A stretch of 64,000 nt of DNA from Excoecaria cochinchinensis (GCA_947683425.1 CANTUQ010000018.1:186001-250000); one strand, 5' to 3'. Positions 23,424 through 36,491 are shown, counted from the stretch's first letter. Notes: a model not told the origin generated them from the sequence alone. Translations and numbers: made by a program.

Positions 23424-24536
23424 ACACCATAAGCATTACTGTCGTGCTCGTGATAGTGCACAACCAATCAAATTTCATACTATGGAGTACTCTGTCGAGC
23501 CCGTGACCAATGTTCCGCTCGCGACAAACTACAAATCCGAACTCAAAGTCTCAATTTCCACATACCTCTTCCAGCACTTATTCACACTACTCACTTTACA
23601 TGCACTCTAAACAAATCATCAACATAACTCATATCATCCACATGCATTTACAACTAGTCAGACACTCATATCTCATAATTATACATGCAATTGATACAAC
23701 TATAGTCATAGTTTTGCACTTACTTAACATCATGCATATTATCACATATAATACATTTCAATAATCAATAGAACTTCATCTACTCAACATGCTATTCTCA
23801 ACACAACTAGGAAATTAGAAGAGTTTTGGAACCCTTCAAAACCCACGTTTTTCCCAAATAAATTGCACATGCAAAAATACATAGAGTACAAATAGAATCC
23901 CAAACCTCTTGAAACACTCCTTCAATCTTCACAAGCTAAGTGACCTTTTCTTTCCCCTGTGCCTTTCTATTAGCTTCTCCAACTTACAAATAATATAACA
24001 TACACATGTAAAACTGGGTTACAACTATGAATTAAAATCCAAATCAAGACGAAGAAAGAAGAAGAACACTTAACTTAAGCTGACCTTCCAATTTACTAGC
24101 AATTAATTAAGCCCACTTGAAAACCATTTAGCTAACTCTAATAATGGAAGTCTTGCTAGAAGAAAACAGATGAAGAGAAAGACAAACTGCAGATTTCTTG
24201 AGGAATGGCTGGCCAAATGAATATCAAAATGCCAAATTCAGCCTTGCATAATCTATTTATATGCATGCAATATACTAGGTGGCAAACTACAAGGGTGACA
24301 CTTGGACTCCACTATCCTCATAATTAACACTACTTAATCTAACTTAATTAATCTAATCCTCCACTTAGCACTAATCATGCACAATTACTTTTTTGTCACT
24401 AAACTATTTAATTCCATACAATTAAATCTTAATTCCTTAATTAAATTTCAATCCAATTACTATAAACTATCAATTAAAATCACTAAAATACTCTAACTAT
24501 GCTCAATTCTCCTAGGGTCAATTTCGGGCTGTTACA
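23424..24536 (-). mobile_element. U3 side of LTR B
   Basis: Sequence of B resumes after C. It contains remnants of a TCGTGCTCGTGA-like palindrome family (23430-23530, also 10540-10610) that C split. A TATA box (minus TATAAATA) lies at 24254-24261. It ends at GGGCTGTTACA. Confidence 0.85.
24254..24261 (-). promoter_or_regulatory. TATA box of LTR B
   Basis: Minus strand CATATAAATAG, about 280 bp from the LTR start. Confidence 0.65.
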
Positions 24537-24885
24537 GGACCCGTGGCCTATCGACTGAAGTTGCCTCAGGAGTTAGAAAGGATCCATGATGTCTTTCAAC
24601 GTATCCATGCTTCGAAGATATCGGTCTGATCCTAGTCATATTATCAAGCCTGAGGAGATCTAGATTCAATTTGATTTAACTTATGAAGAGCATCCGGTGA
24701 AAATTCAAGACAGAAAAATCAGACAGTTTCGGAACAAGCAAATCCCACTGGTTAAAGTTTTATGGAACCATAACAATGTAGAAGAAGCTATATGGGAACC
24801 AGAAGCTACGATGAAACAACAGTATCCTCAACTTTTTAATATAGGTAAAATTTCGAGGGCAAAATTTTTATAAGTATGAGAGAAT
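24537..24885 (+). pseudogene. Chromodomain tail of chromovirus A polyprotein
   Basis: The frame cut at 9602 continues here (VAYRLKLPQELERIHDVFQ). A chromodomain follows at about 24690-24835: HPVKIQDRKIRQFRNKQIP, then VKVLWNHNNVEEAIWEPEA. In chromoviruses this domain at the integrase C terminus directs insertion to modified chromatin. Stops near 24627 and 24661 and a probable frameshift in the linker show decay. The segment ends in GGCAAAATTTTTATAAG-like sequence and a degraded polypurine tract just before the LTR. Chromodomain plus GPY/F and an LTR over 3 kb fit the Tekay/Del lineage; assignment to lineage is inference. Confidence 0.92.
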
Positions 24886-27800
24886 TGTAATGGCCTAAAA
24901 ATTTTGAAAGTCGTGAATAGTATTTTTCGATAGTGAATAGTGCACCCGGGTAAAAATTATATCCAGTGGTGAATAATAATTTATTTGACCACCGAAAAAT
25001 ACTAGTCACACTGAGTCCAGTGGTAAAATTTGGAGTGAAAATGAGTTTAAATAGGTTTCCAAAAGTCAAAAATAAGAAAAAAGCCCTGCATCGTATTAAG
25101 TGACCACTGTTTGACCGGACTTCTAAAAATAGTAAATGACTTTCAAAAATTATTTTAAGGGTATGGACAAGCTTAGAATAATATTTAAAAATTTCTGATA
25201 ATGAAAAATTAATTTTATAGCAACATTGAAAAATTATCGAATCAGACCGGTTAGAGTGAATCAGTCCCCGAAACGGATTTCGATTGAGCTGAAAATTTTT
25301 GTGGTGGCTTGATTTATTATTTTGAGAATTATGGAATTGATTTTGAGTGAATTTGGGCTTGGAAAAAAGGGAAATAATTTAAAGGGCATTAAATGGGCCA
25401 AAAAATTAAATTAGGTCCAACCAGGGTGGTTGGACCGGTCCAGCCCAAAAACTAGGGTATTTAAGGTCCAAATATCAGAATTTCTAGAGAGATCTCTAGA
25501 ATTCTTCATTCCCCTCCATTGTTCTTCTTGGCTGAACCTATCTTCTCCCACTCTCTCTAAATTTCTTCTCTTCCCTTCAAGTTTCTCCCCAAATTCAGGC
25601 CTCACTAGAAAAATTCAGCCTTTCTACAACCTAATTGCATTCTTTAGAGTTCAATTGGAGTGATAAAATTTGGAAAATTCAAGTGTGCAACGTTTAGGGC
25701 ATAAATTGAGGTAAGAGAAATTGAAGTTTTTAAATTGGTTTAATGGTTCTAATTGTTAAATTAGGGCATATAGAGTATTGTAAATAAAAGGCATGAATTT
25801 GATGGAATTTTAATGATTGAATTCGGCCACCATTAGGGAACAAGGAAGGAGAAAGCTTGCCAAAGGGAAAAGGGAAGGAAAAGGAAGTTCAAGAAGGGTA
25901 GAATAAGAAATAAAGTTTAGTGGTTACAAAATCCACCTATTTCCATTGATTTAGATTGAATTTAGGTTATGTTTTAATGACAACTATGTGATAAATGTGT
26001 GTTTAATTAAAGTAAATGTTATAGACATGCTTTAAGATGATAGAAATGATGATTGGAATGCTTAAATTAAGAAGAAATAAATTGTATGGTACTGATTTAG
26101 GGTTGATCGAATAGCATACATGGGTATATTATGGTATATTTTGTGTTAAAATGCAAATTAATAATGTGTACATGTAAATCAAAGTGTTATTTAACTTAAA
26201 TAATGATAAATGAGTGAAAGAAAATTTTTAATGGTGATTATATATAGTTGGCTAAATGGTTAGTTTAGAGAAAATAATACGTAATTTGATTATTTTCTAA
26301 GTATAATGGCATAAAAAGGATATATAATAAAAATTAAGTATATTCTAATTTATTTGGAATTAATTGAATTTATTTGAATATTTTAGAGTACAATAATGCA
26401 TTATGTTAATAATTGAAATTATGATACATGTGGTATTCTAATGGAAGTATCGCATAAAGAATGTTAGAATAAACAAATTAGTGGAATGAAGATGTTAGAG
26501 AGAGAAAAGAATGAATTATGTGAGGTTTTGTTATGTTGGCATAATGGTATACCATAATAAATTAATGTCATAATTTATTTTAATTGCCCTTAGTAATAAT
26601 TTAGTAGCTAAATCTAGTTCAAGATATAGTTGGTTAGCCATTTGGACAGTAAAAACAGCGATGTGAGTCTTGACGACTCCCTATTAGTAGGCCAACGATG
26701 GTTTACAAGATGAATGAATGTTGAAATGTCAAATGTAAATGAAATGGAATGTAAATGTATGGGTGGTCCTATGGGATCACTTTAAATATAGTGGATCTTT
26801 GGGGTCCACATCCCGTATATCCAGTTTGGAGATTTCTACCGGATCAATACTGGGGGAAAAATGGTAAAAATGAGCAAAATTAACTAAATTAGGGTTAATG
26901 TGCGAAAAAGAATGAAAATGGACTAAATGGTAATAAGTTAAAAAGTTTCAAGGACTAATTGGTAAAAATGCAAATAAATTAGTTAATTAAAATTTAAATA
27001 AAGGAAAATAGGTGTTAATTAATAAATAATTAAATTAATAATCATTTAAGAACTAAAATGTAATATACCATGAAAACGACATAGAGGTCTAAATGGTAAT
27101 TTGTAGGTTAAATAAAGAATTAAACTAACAATTTGGCTAAATAATGGCATTTTTGTAAATAAAGGTAAAAGAAGGGTAAAATCGTAAATTAAGAAAAGTT
27201 TAGGGATTAAATTGTAAATTGACTATAATCAAGTTAATTTAATGATTAAAGTGTAATTGAATAGTAATGGAAGGAGTGATTGAATAATTAAGGAGTAATT
27301 GGTAATTTAGTGAATAAATAAATAATAATTCATAATAGTAATTTAAAAGATTAATTTGATGTGTGTGAATATTTAGGATTAGCAGAAATCCTTGGATTTG
27401 TAACCACCACTGAGCATATTTAATGCTCAGCACGTAGTTTCTGTTGACTGCGTGTAGTTACGGACTAGGAGCTGGAGCAAACATATTTTATTTTGGGAGC
27501 TGCTTTAGACAAGGAATATATGAGAATATTTTGTAGGCTTAAGTTAATGGCATATATATATATATATACATGTATGGATGATATAAATTATGGTTTTGTA
27601 TTTATGGCATTTATATGGATATTGAAACTTAGTGGATGTGTGAGACTGTATATGTTGGATGGATTTGTGATGAAAAAGTTTGTATTATTGTTGTGCCCCG
27701 TGTGGGCTGTGGATTGCTTGATTTGCAGGTTGGGTAGGTTAAATTTATTGCTGTCATAATGCTGAAATTTATACCCAATGAATTGTAAACTGGACTGTTA

Positions 27801-27985
27801 TAGGTCATCATTATGCTTTGGAATAGGGTATGCATGACTAAGGATGTCATTAGTTTCAAAAAAGATTAAGCTATGTAGTTAAATGATAAAATGAAAAATT
27901 TACCCACGTTTTGACATCATAAATTTATTAGTGACCGTCATAGCAAATTAAACATACGTTAAGAAAGTCATATAAGGGTGTTACA
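24886..27985 (+). mobile_element. 3' LTR of chromovirus A
   Basis: It begins TGTAATGGCC directly after the polypurine tract and ends AAGGGTGTTACA (3100 bp). TTAAT at 27986-27990 would be the right target duplication; the left partner is outside the window. It shares the 26600-26870 block (AATCTAGTTCAAGATATAG and following) and the stem-loop with C and D, so those are LTRs of the same group. GTATTTAAGG at 25457 may serve as TATA. No palindrome cluster was seen here. Confidence 0.92.
27405..27435 (+). other. Conserved LTR stem-loop, copy in A
   Basis: CTGAGCAT and ATGCTCAG form a perfect 8-bp stem around ATTTA, context CCACCACTG..CTCAGCACGTAG. About 555 bp from the LTR end. Confidence 0.8.
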
Positions 27986-28982
27986 TTAATTAACTACTCC
28001 TTCTAGAGTCCGTATTACCTTTCATATCCAAATTCAAAATCAAATCTATAACAAAATAATTTAATCAAGTCAGGTACAAATTCTCTCTCTTAAATCATAT
28101 TACAATCATGTCTATATAATGCATTTATTATCATCTTATTACTTAGGGACTAGCCACTTGCATTTCCTAATTCATTCAATGTATTGGCACCATTAGTCAA
28201 TCAATTCTTTGACATCCAGGATCAATCAATATACATCAATATTAAGGTATAATCATACTTTAACCTATATCGAAACTTGAACTTCCCAACAAATGCTATT
28301 CACATATGCTTATACCTATATGTATTCCGAATTTCCTTACTTTCCTCTTATTAATTTTAATTCATATTAAATTTTTCTTGATACATCTATCATAACTCTA
28401 TTGCACTCAATGCACATCCTGTCAGCTTCCTTTTTCAATTAAAATAGATGTAGATGTTTTAATGCTTATCATGAATGATCGGATGACACTGATGTAATGG
28501 ATGCAGAATGATTCATGTATGTAGGATAATGCTGATGCAGCTCATGTAATGGCAACGTATATTGCCCACTCCATGCTATAAAATGTCCAAATAATTTCAA
28601 TTATGGTTGCTGATAAGTATACACAATGCCATAATCTTTTTCCACTTTTTGATATTTTAGATCTAAGAATCGTCTAAATCTTGACTTTATATTTCCCTCG
28701 AGTAGTAAACTTATCTAAAACTCGTACTACGATATGAAGGATCTTTAACAGAGTCTTTATCAACATAATCGGTGAAATCACTTCAATTCTTATAGCCACA
28801 GAAGAACACAAGGCAGACAGGTCACGATCTATCGGATTAATACTTTAAGATTGATTCTCAACATTCTTACAGGAACTTCTTTCTCTATTATCTGTACAAA
28901 AACAAGGAAATCTAATTGGGCCAACACAAGTACTATATAGACTCATTCTAAACTCTTGTTATCTATGATCGATTAAACCTAT
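27986..28982 (-). mobile_element. Leader of Tekay-like element K
   Basis: Minus-sense sequence downstream of the K primer site. No gag frame is recognisable before A interrupts it. Apart from AT-rich non-coding DNA, I see nothing else here. Confidence 0.6.
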
Positions 28983-28994
28983 GCTTTGATACCA
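28983..28994 (-). promoter_or_regulatory. Primer binding site of K
   Basis: Plus strand GCTTTGATACCA, minus TGGTATCAAAGC: initiator-Met tRNA complement with a G-to-A change in the GAGC part. Five bases separate it from the LTR. Confidence 0.75.
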
Positions 28995-29453
28995 CTACAT
29001 ATAACACCCCCTACAGGTAACCCATAAAACCCATCATGCGATATAGGTTTACCGTAGAGAAGTGTCAAAACCAGATATAGAATCCTATTAAACAACAACA
29101 TCTGAACTATGGCTTATACTGATAAACAGTACATAACATAATACAAATGTGCATATTTTTATAAATCTTCAATACATTACATATTACATGTTAATAGATC
29201 ATTAAACATTGTTTCTTACATTCTGGTTCATATACAAAATTTCAAAAATACATTATTATACATATTTCTATTACGACAGAGCTGTTACAGATATTTATAC
29301 AATCCAGATAATGTAAAATACAAATATCCTTCATAATATTCCTATCTCCGAGAACTTCCATATCAAAGACTTCTTCCTAACCTTGTGTTGGCCCGGACTC
29401 CTGCAATTGACTCTTAGATGAAACACCGCGATTGTACCTACAAGGATTGAAAA

Positions 29454-29480
29454 CCCGTGCTAAGCATAAAGCTTAGTGGC
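29454..29480 (-). other. Conserved LTR stem-loop, copy in K
   Basis: Minus strand CTAAGC pairs with GCTTAG around TTTAT, followed by CACGGGTTTT and then TTGTAGGTA. Confidence 0.75.
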
Positions 29481-30954
29481 GAACTTATAAATTTTGACGA
29501 CAACTCACAGTAGTCCTCGGACAAGCATTCAAGTTCAGAAATGTTGAATGAACCATACTTCAATCTATCCAAAATTGAAAAATAAATATGCTTAAGAGGA
29601 ATTTTCTGAATCATAATGCAGGTATCTATATACTTATTTATAGAGTTTGTAATTAACATACTACTCAATTATCATATTATCAATTTTAATCCATGAACAC
29701 ATAGTAATCAAACCATATTCATAAATTTTATTTACTAATACAAATAATTAGTCTTATTTTACTTCTTTTGGACACTTCCTAAAGACTATACTACAATCAC
29801 ATATTCATATACCATTTAACCTTTTTATGTAGTATGCCTTTTTACTTTCCTCATTTTACAAGTATATACACATGCATATTTAAGCCTATAAACTCTTATA
29901 CTGAAGTTCTATTATATATATTTTTATTCATTTACTTAGCTTATTTCCACATGCATATCTTAGTTTATGCTTAAACATGTAAATTAACTATATATTAGGT
30001 CATGCATAATCATTGTGTTAGTTGTTATGCCCTAGGCCAAACATTTAGACCTTAATGTAATTATTACATTTTCATTTATAAATAATGGTTTTTTTCACAT
30101 TAATATTATTGGCATGTTACATTATTGTAATGTTTATGAATAACAATGTTATTCATGATATCCCTAGTCATTCACTAAAGGGCATAAAGATAAATTAAGA
30201 CTAGTATAGATTTGTATTGATAATCATGGGATGATTATATATGATGATATAAATCAAATCTATAGGTATTTGTTAGAGAACAAAGTACTGGATAGACCCA
30301 CTGTAAGATCACTACATGGCATAGTGTCATAAGTGATCTTATAATAGATATGTTATTGAATCCTTTGACCTGAGGTTATCACGGTTTCCTACATAAGGAA
30401 CATTATGTTTTGACATAATCAAACGTTATCTTTAATCGGATAATTATAAAGTTTATGATCGGGCATAATGGGAATTATGCAGAGAAAAGTGAATAATCAA
30501 GATGGAATTTGTCCCTCTCTTTTGAGAGAGATATCTATTGGGCCCCTCGATAAGTAGGACTGTAAAATCCATGGCCGTGCTCGAATGAATTGATAGTGTA
30601 ATCAATGTCATTTGAATTTATCAGTCTACTTAATGATCGAGAAATTATATGTTTGAACAATATAAGTTTGACATGTACCATGACTTATGTTCAAACAAGA
30701 TATCGTGCGACAAAAGGATAATGGTATATTCTATTGTCAGGTTAAAATCGGACTAACGATATTTATATTATTTGGGTAGTCATAATGTCTTGCAAGAGAC
30801 CAATTATGACTTGTGGGCCAATTATAGTTATTGGGCCCACTTCCAACTTAATATAAACCTATTGGGTCACACACCAAGACCAAAAGATGAACAAAATGGA
30901 TTTTATTAGGGTATTTCGGAATAATATAAATATAGGTATTTATATTTAATTTCG

Positions 30955-31063
<109 letters not shown>

Positions 31064-31144
31064 CTTGTATTTTGAATATGAGATAATAATATGTATTAAT
31101 ATAATATTTCTTATTATTTTGAATAAGAAATAATTAAATAAATA

Positions 31145-31153
<9 letters not shown>

Positions 31154-31209
<56 letters not shown>
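31154..31209. repeat. TA dinucleotide microsatellite, second tract
   Basis: About 28 TA units after an A-run. Phrases around the two tracts (TTTTGAATA, AGATAATA) repeat, so the pair may be a duplication. Confidence 0.95.
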
Positions 31210-31213
<4 letters not shown>

Positions 31214-31688
31214 TCTCTTTATTTTGAATAAGAGATAATATCCTTATTTATCTCTTTAGGGTTTAAAATATATATACAGATATATATCATTAATATAGGT
31301 TAATATTGGATTAACCCTAAACACGTTTTTTCCTAAGAGAGAAAGAAAAGAGTGGTCATTTTTCTTAGGAAAGAAAACCCAGCCGCCGCTTGAAAAAAAC
31401 CCTAACCGCCATTTTCTTTGAGAAAGAAAACACAGAAAATTCAGTCGCACGTGAAGGGAGATAGCACCCCTGTGAGTTTTGTTCGTTGGTTTGTGCGTGT
31501 GGATACCGGTACAGGGCGTTCGTGGTTGCAGCAGCGCCTATAGTCCGAGATAAGGTGTTAATTTCGTTTTAAGGTCGATAAATCTTAATCTCTTCCTTTT
31601 GAATCAATTGAAAATACATGGATCCTATTTTGGGTTTCTGTTTTATTTCGCTGCATTTAATTTGAATTATTCTGATGAAACCCAACAG

Positions 31689-31701
31689 TGGTATCAGAGC
31701 C
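31689..31701 (+). promoter_or_regulatory. Primer binding site (initiator Met tRNA) of J
   Basis: TGGTATCAGAGCC, a 13-base match to the standard plant Copia primer site. Confidence 0.92.
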
Positions 31702-32700
31702 ACTTGTATATTCGATTGATTCAAATATTTTATGTATGTATGTGATATATAAATGATTCTATTGATCGATTTGCATGCTGGTACATGAAAATTGATTTCT
31801 ATTTTAATTGTTAAAAACGAACAGATTGTATGTGATATAAACAAAATCAATTTTGTAATGTTTAATTTGGTATATTAAAGGGCTACGAAATTAATTAATG
31901 TTAATATGATTAACAAACTCAATTAAGTGTTAATATGATTCTGTTAATATGATTAACTAATAGTATTAATATGTTTAATACGAAATTATTTATGATGGTA
32001 TTCTGTGTCTACTAAATTGTTTAATGTGATTAAACGGTAGTTGATATGATCAGTAAAATCGTTTTTTCATAGATACAGAATAGGGTTTTATATGTCGTGC
32101 TACCTCTTCGTAGCGCCTTATATGGCATTCATAATTATCACTCGGTAATTTTAATATATCAATTTTATGAAATAAGGTATATTATGCATGATATGAAATA
32201 ATATGATTTATTTTATGTTTGTATGATGTCTTTGCATGGTGCATAGCATGGCCAATTGAACCTCATGTTGATGAGTTTTATTTTATCTATTTTAAGGGTT
32301 TGTAATTTTTAAATACGACTTGCGTGCCATTAATTTTATTGTAATCTTTATTTTATTCGATAGTTGTAGTAGAATATCTTTGTATTATTATTGTAATAAA
32401 GACAAAGAGCAACAATGGAGATCCATCCAAATCTGTGGCGATGGAGGTGCAAGATGGAAGCTGTTGATCAAGTCCATTTATTTACACCTAGGATTGACCT
32501 TTGATCTTCATATTGGCTTATGAGGATCAAAATAGATTTGGCCATGCTATGACACGGTTTTTTATATATTATGCATATTTTCTTTGTATATGACGTGATG
32601 AATGATTATATATGTGAATGAGATGGCATGTATGAATTGATGTATGATGTATATAAATAATTAGACATCATAAGTTAAAATTAAATCCCTCACCATAATT
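31702..32700 (+). mobile_element. Leader of J, truncated
   Basis: Non-coding leader with no gag frame. The right edge is uncertain (about 32640-32740); from there the DNA belongs to K again. No 3' LTR of J is present, so J is 5'-only, either truncated by deletion or rearranged. Confidence 0.6.
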
Positions 32701-32743
32701 TTAAGTCATATGCCACCCATTATTAAAAAATACTTGTCAAGAC

Positions 32744-33350
32744 TAAGATCACCAAAATGTGGGTTCTGCTAAAGCGAAGTACATTAGGTTATCCTACATT
32801 ACACTAATCACTCCTATGTGCATTATATACTATACACTTCATTATAACTACATATCAATAAACACACTCATGATCACTTAATAAAATTAAACAAATAATA
32901 TTGTCCTTTCTGAACCATTCATAACTTAACAGCGCAAAGTCTAAACGAATATCATTTAATATTGTCAAATAATAATCATAATTAATTTAGTCCAACTTGG
33001 AGTTCATTTGATAATAAAATCCATAACTATATTCTGAATAATAGAGGTCACACGTAAGATCACCAAAATATGGGTTCTGCTAAAGCGAAGTACATTAGGT
33101 TATCCTACATTACACTAATCACTCATATGTGCATTATATACTATACACTTCATTATAACTACATATCAACAAATGCACTCATGATCACTTAATAAGATTG
33201 TCCTTTCTGAACCATTCATAACTTAACAGTGTAAAGTCTAAATGAATATCATTTAATATTGTCAAATAATAATCATAATTAATTTAGTCCAACTTGGAGT
33301 TCATTTGATAATAAAATCCATAACTATATTCTGAAAAATAGAGGTCACAC
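32744..33350. repeat. 311-bp tandem duplication in LTR K
   Basis: Copy 1 is 32744-33054 and copy 2 is 33055-33350. They differ by a 15-bp block present only in copy 1 (near 32886) and a few point changes. Both start TAAGATCACCAAAAT and end AGAGGTCACAC. The high identity suggests the duplication is recent relative to K itself. Confidence 0.95.
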
Positions 33351-33570
33351 GGTGGTCATAAAACCCTGACTACCGTGTGGGATGTCAAAATTGAGTCATT
33401 GATCATACAGAAGCATTTCACACGATGGTTAGAACATCCTGACCACCATTAGGGTCACCACACGGTAGGCAGCAAAGAATAACCACCATGTGGATCATCA
33501 GGTTTCTCGCTTTTTTGCCCATAACACATTCACATGGTGGTCAAAACTGTCTGACAACCGTGTGGCCCTG
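33345..33570. repeat. CACGGTGGTCA..TGACCACCGTG inverted repeats in LTR K
   Basis: At least three imperfect hairpin units: CACGGTGGTCA with TGACTACCGTGTG (33348-33380), CACGATGGTTA with CTGACCACCATTAGGG (33420-33452), and CATGGTGGTCA with TGACAACCGTGTG (33533-33564). A further CACACGGTAGGC/ACCACCATGTGG pair lies between. Arms are about 11-12 bp with 10-16 bp loops. Confidence 0.85.
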
Positions 33571-34269
33571 TAGATTTGTCTAAAAAGAGCAGTTTTCTAA
33601 CCATTCCAATGAACCCAGTCAATTAGTCCCTAAAATAATAAACCTTCCCCAAATCCTCATTTCTCAATAATTTAACTCTATTAGAACTTCATTTACACTT
33701 ACTTAATCAATTATACCATTAAAACCCATCTAAATCCCTCATTCAAATCACTACCATATCATTTAGGTTTAACTTCATATATTCAAATTATATCAATTCA
33801 ATTCGCATATAAAAATTCCCTCAAATCACTTAAAGCCATTTCAATTTCCCTCTTCAGTATCCAATTACAGTAGTTAAAAAACCACCCACAAATCTAGACA
33901 ATCATATAAACAAGAAAGAGGGCAAAAAGAGAAGTTCCCAAACCTTTTTCTCATCTCCTTCCTTTTCTTCTCTCCTTTCATTGCTATTTCCTTTTCCTTT
34001 CATTGGCAAATTACAGCTCATAAACATAAAAAACTTCAACAATTAAAACCATTTCAAATACCACAAGTTCAATCCTTAGAACAAAAATGCAGAGAAGATG
34101 AGAATAATAATTTCTTACCTATTTACTTGAAGTTCACACACACAAAACTCAGTTTTCCTTCAAATCTTCACTTCATCGTACACCAAAGGTGAAATAGAGG
34201 CTAAAAACTTGGAGGAAGAAAAAAAAAACTAAAAATTTTTGGATCCCCTTCACAAACCGACCTCCTCCC

Positions 34270-34277
34270 TATTTATA
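34270..34277 (-). promoter_or_regulatory. TATA box of LTR K
   Basis: Minus strand GGCTATAAATAGGG, about 315 bp from the LTR start, followed in minus sense by a segment typical of these transcribed regions. Confidence 0.7.
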
Positions 34278-34591
34278 GCCCTCCAATTCCACTATTTGGT
34301 GTATTTTAATAATGGGTCATTAAAATAAATTACCAAGTAATCCTTCTTTTAATTTTCTCTTCTTACATTTGCCTTTTAATTCCTTTAACACTCACATTGG
34401 CCCACATAAATAATCATTTCACATAAACATGTCATAATTCCATTAATTTATCTTGCCGTAACTTGCCATATCATTTACAACAATGACAACTATATCCTTT
34501 CTAACAATCCGTAAGCAAAACAATCGTATTCGATTTCCATTTTAACTAAAATATGCCTTATTCCAATTAGGGTGTATTTTGGGTCGTTACA

Positions 34592-34933
34592 TCGCTACCC
34601 AACAAAACATTAGGAAAGTAAATCTAACCTTATGAAGCCTAAACCAGAGATAGTTTGGGACTTCACTCTTACTAATACCTTGGTTAATATTTATATAAAC
34701 GAGATTTTAAGATTAATTTCCTATCTCTTTTCTCACAAGATTTATAAATAAAAACACAATACAAGCAATGTAAAGAAAGCTATAAAATAAAGTAAAATTA
34801 TCTCTCAAAATGGAAAATAAAACATACATAAAATGGGAAATTCATTTAGGTGAGAACATTGGTTCCTGCAAGCATATTTACTAAAAATGAAGAGGTTCCG
34901 AACAAGTTTTATAAAAAAGAAGGGATGAGTGAG
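34592..34933 (-). mobile_element. LTR fragment U (TGTAGACA family), between K and L
   Basis: Matches Q and H in the CCCAACA..ACATTAGG, GGACTTCACTC and GAACATTGGTTCCTGC phrases and in the same orientation. K was inserted at its left edge and L at its right edge (GTGAG at 34929-34933 is the left duplication candidate of L). This is the outermost visible host element. Confidence 0.75.
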
Positions 34934-35331
34934 TGTAACACCCCTTACCCATACGTAGTAAACCATATTATATCATGATTGATTTTCCACAATAAGTGAA
35001 GGATGCTACAAAACTTAGTAAGATTGTCTTAGAAATAGATATTAAAAGTCGAAATTATAAAATTTCTTACATTACAAAAAAACTTCCATTTAACACATTC
35101 AACAAAGTTCACAGTTTCACTTTACATATACATTTCTCATAAATGACTTAAAAAATTCAGAAGCTGGCTTCTTTACACAATGATCACATTACATACATAA
35201 ATCATTTCATTTACATTTCAATACATAATATAAAATCTACACAATAAACTCCTACAGACTCGTTGGCCTTGACGGATGCGGGATGTCCTTAACGACATAG
35301 CTATCTTCGATACCTATACGGATAAAACATA

Positions 35332-35356
35332 CGTGCTAAGCACATAGGCTTAATGG
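35332..35356 (-). other. Conserved LTR stem-loop, copy in L
   Basis: Minus strand TTAAGC pairs with GCTTAG (one wobble), followed by CACGTATGTTTTATCC and then GTATAGGTA. Confidence 0.65.
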
Positions 35357-36365
35357 AAAACAAACATAGAATGGACGACCACTTATAGCAGTCATCGACA
35401 AATACATGCAAATGATTACATTTAAAGGAATCACATACAAAATATTTGATCATTGTTATTATATACGTTAAACACATGCTTAAACTTCCATACAAATGAT
35501 TGCATATAATTATTCATGTTAGTGTATTTCTACATGCTAATTCCACAAGTATACGGTGTATCGGTTATAGTACAAAAGATGTCGATCCCACGAGGAATGT
35601 GATAAATATTACACACTATTACTACTCAATTTTAATCTTGTTTACAATGATCAATATTTTATACATGAAAGTGAAAAAACTATGTCTAATACTACCTAAC
35701 CTAATTATTGATTATCGGAGAAGACAAATGATTAATGATGATAAAGTAATAATAAATAGAACTTAAAGTGATTATTCTTGATTATAAGTATATTCTTGTC
35801 ATGCAAGCCAAGTTGAATAATGTTCTAATTTACTCTCTCGATATAAATTAGAATGCCTAAAACATGCATTTATAATTCTAACTCACAACTCTCATTAATG
35901 AATTACATTGTTATACATGCAAATTTCAGGAATAATAAACAACTTATAACAACCATATAACATTACGATCTCTCAAAAAATGCTTCAATGATGAACTTCT
36001 ATTAGATGTAAGTGTAGACACCGGGTCCCGAGGCGGTCCAAGATCAGAATTGCCCGATGATGAAAATGATACCGGCTCACAGGTAAAGGTGTTGAAAATG
36101 ATGTTTTCCTTGTCGAGACTCTCGTTATTTTTAAAATAAAAGTAGACAGATAAATATATATTAAAAAAAATTTAAGTTAAAATTAATTGATAAAAAATTA
36201 TTAAAAAAAAATAGATTTAAAAAAAAGAGAAAAAATTTAATTAGTTAATTTAATAAAAGAAAAAGGTATGTATTTTGATTAATTAAAAGTAAATAAAAAT
36301 ATAAAAAGAAGATTTAAGAGAAAAAGGATTTAAAAGTTTTTTTTTTTTTTTAAAAAGTGTGGGAT

Positions 36366-36491
36366 TTAAGTGGCCATGGATGGCCACGATGGCCACTTTA
36401 TAAGTGGCCATCCACGGCCACATTCTTAAGTGGCCATCACGCGTGATGGCCACTTAAATGGCCATCACGCGGCCACTTAAGTGGCCGCGTG
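36366..36491. repeat. GGCCACTT palindrome cluster in LTR N
   Basis: A perfect 32-bp palindrome spans 36426-36457 (arms TTAAGTGGCCATCACG). A perfect 26-bp palindrome spans 36466-36491, centred on CTTAAG. An 11-bp stem with a 3-base loop spans 36388-36412. All use the word AAGTGGCC or its complement. A further TTAAGTGGCCATGGATGGCC lies at the left edge. Confidence 0.97.

Larger units (their letters stand above)
9603..24536 (-). mobile_element. Insertion B: Tekay-like LTR in A, itself interrupted by C
   Basis: The ends read TGTAATGCCCC on the left and GGGCTGTTACA on the right, and both flanks carry GGACC (9598-9602 and 24537-24541). Removing B restores the reading frame of A across the join, which proves the insertion. 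B's own sequence is 9603-10618 plus 23424-24536 (about 2.1 kb), so it is a solo LTR. Orientation is minus: TATA box at 24254-24261, conserved LTR stem-loop at 9886-9914. Confidence 0.93.
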
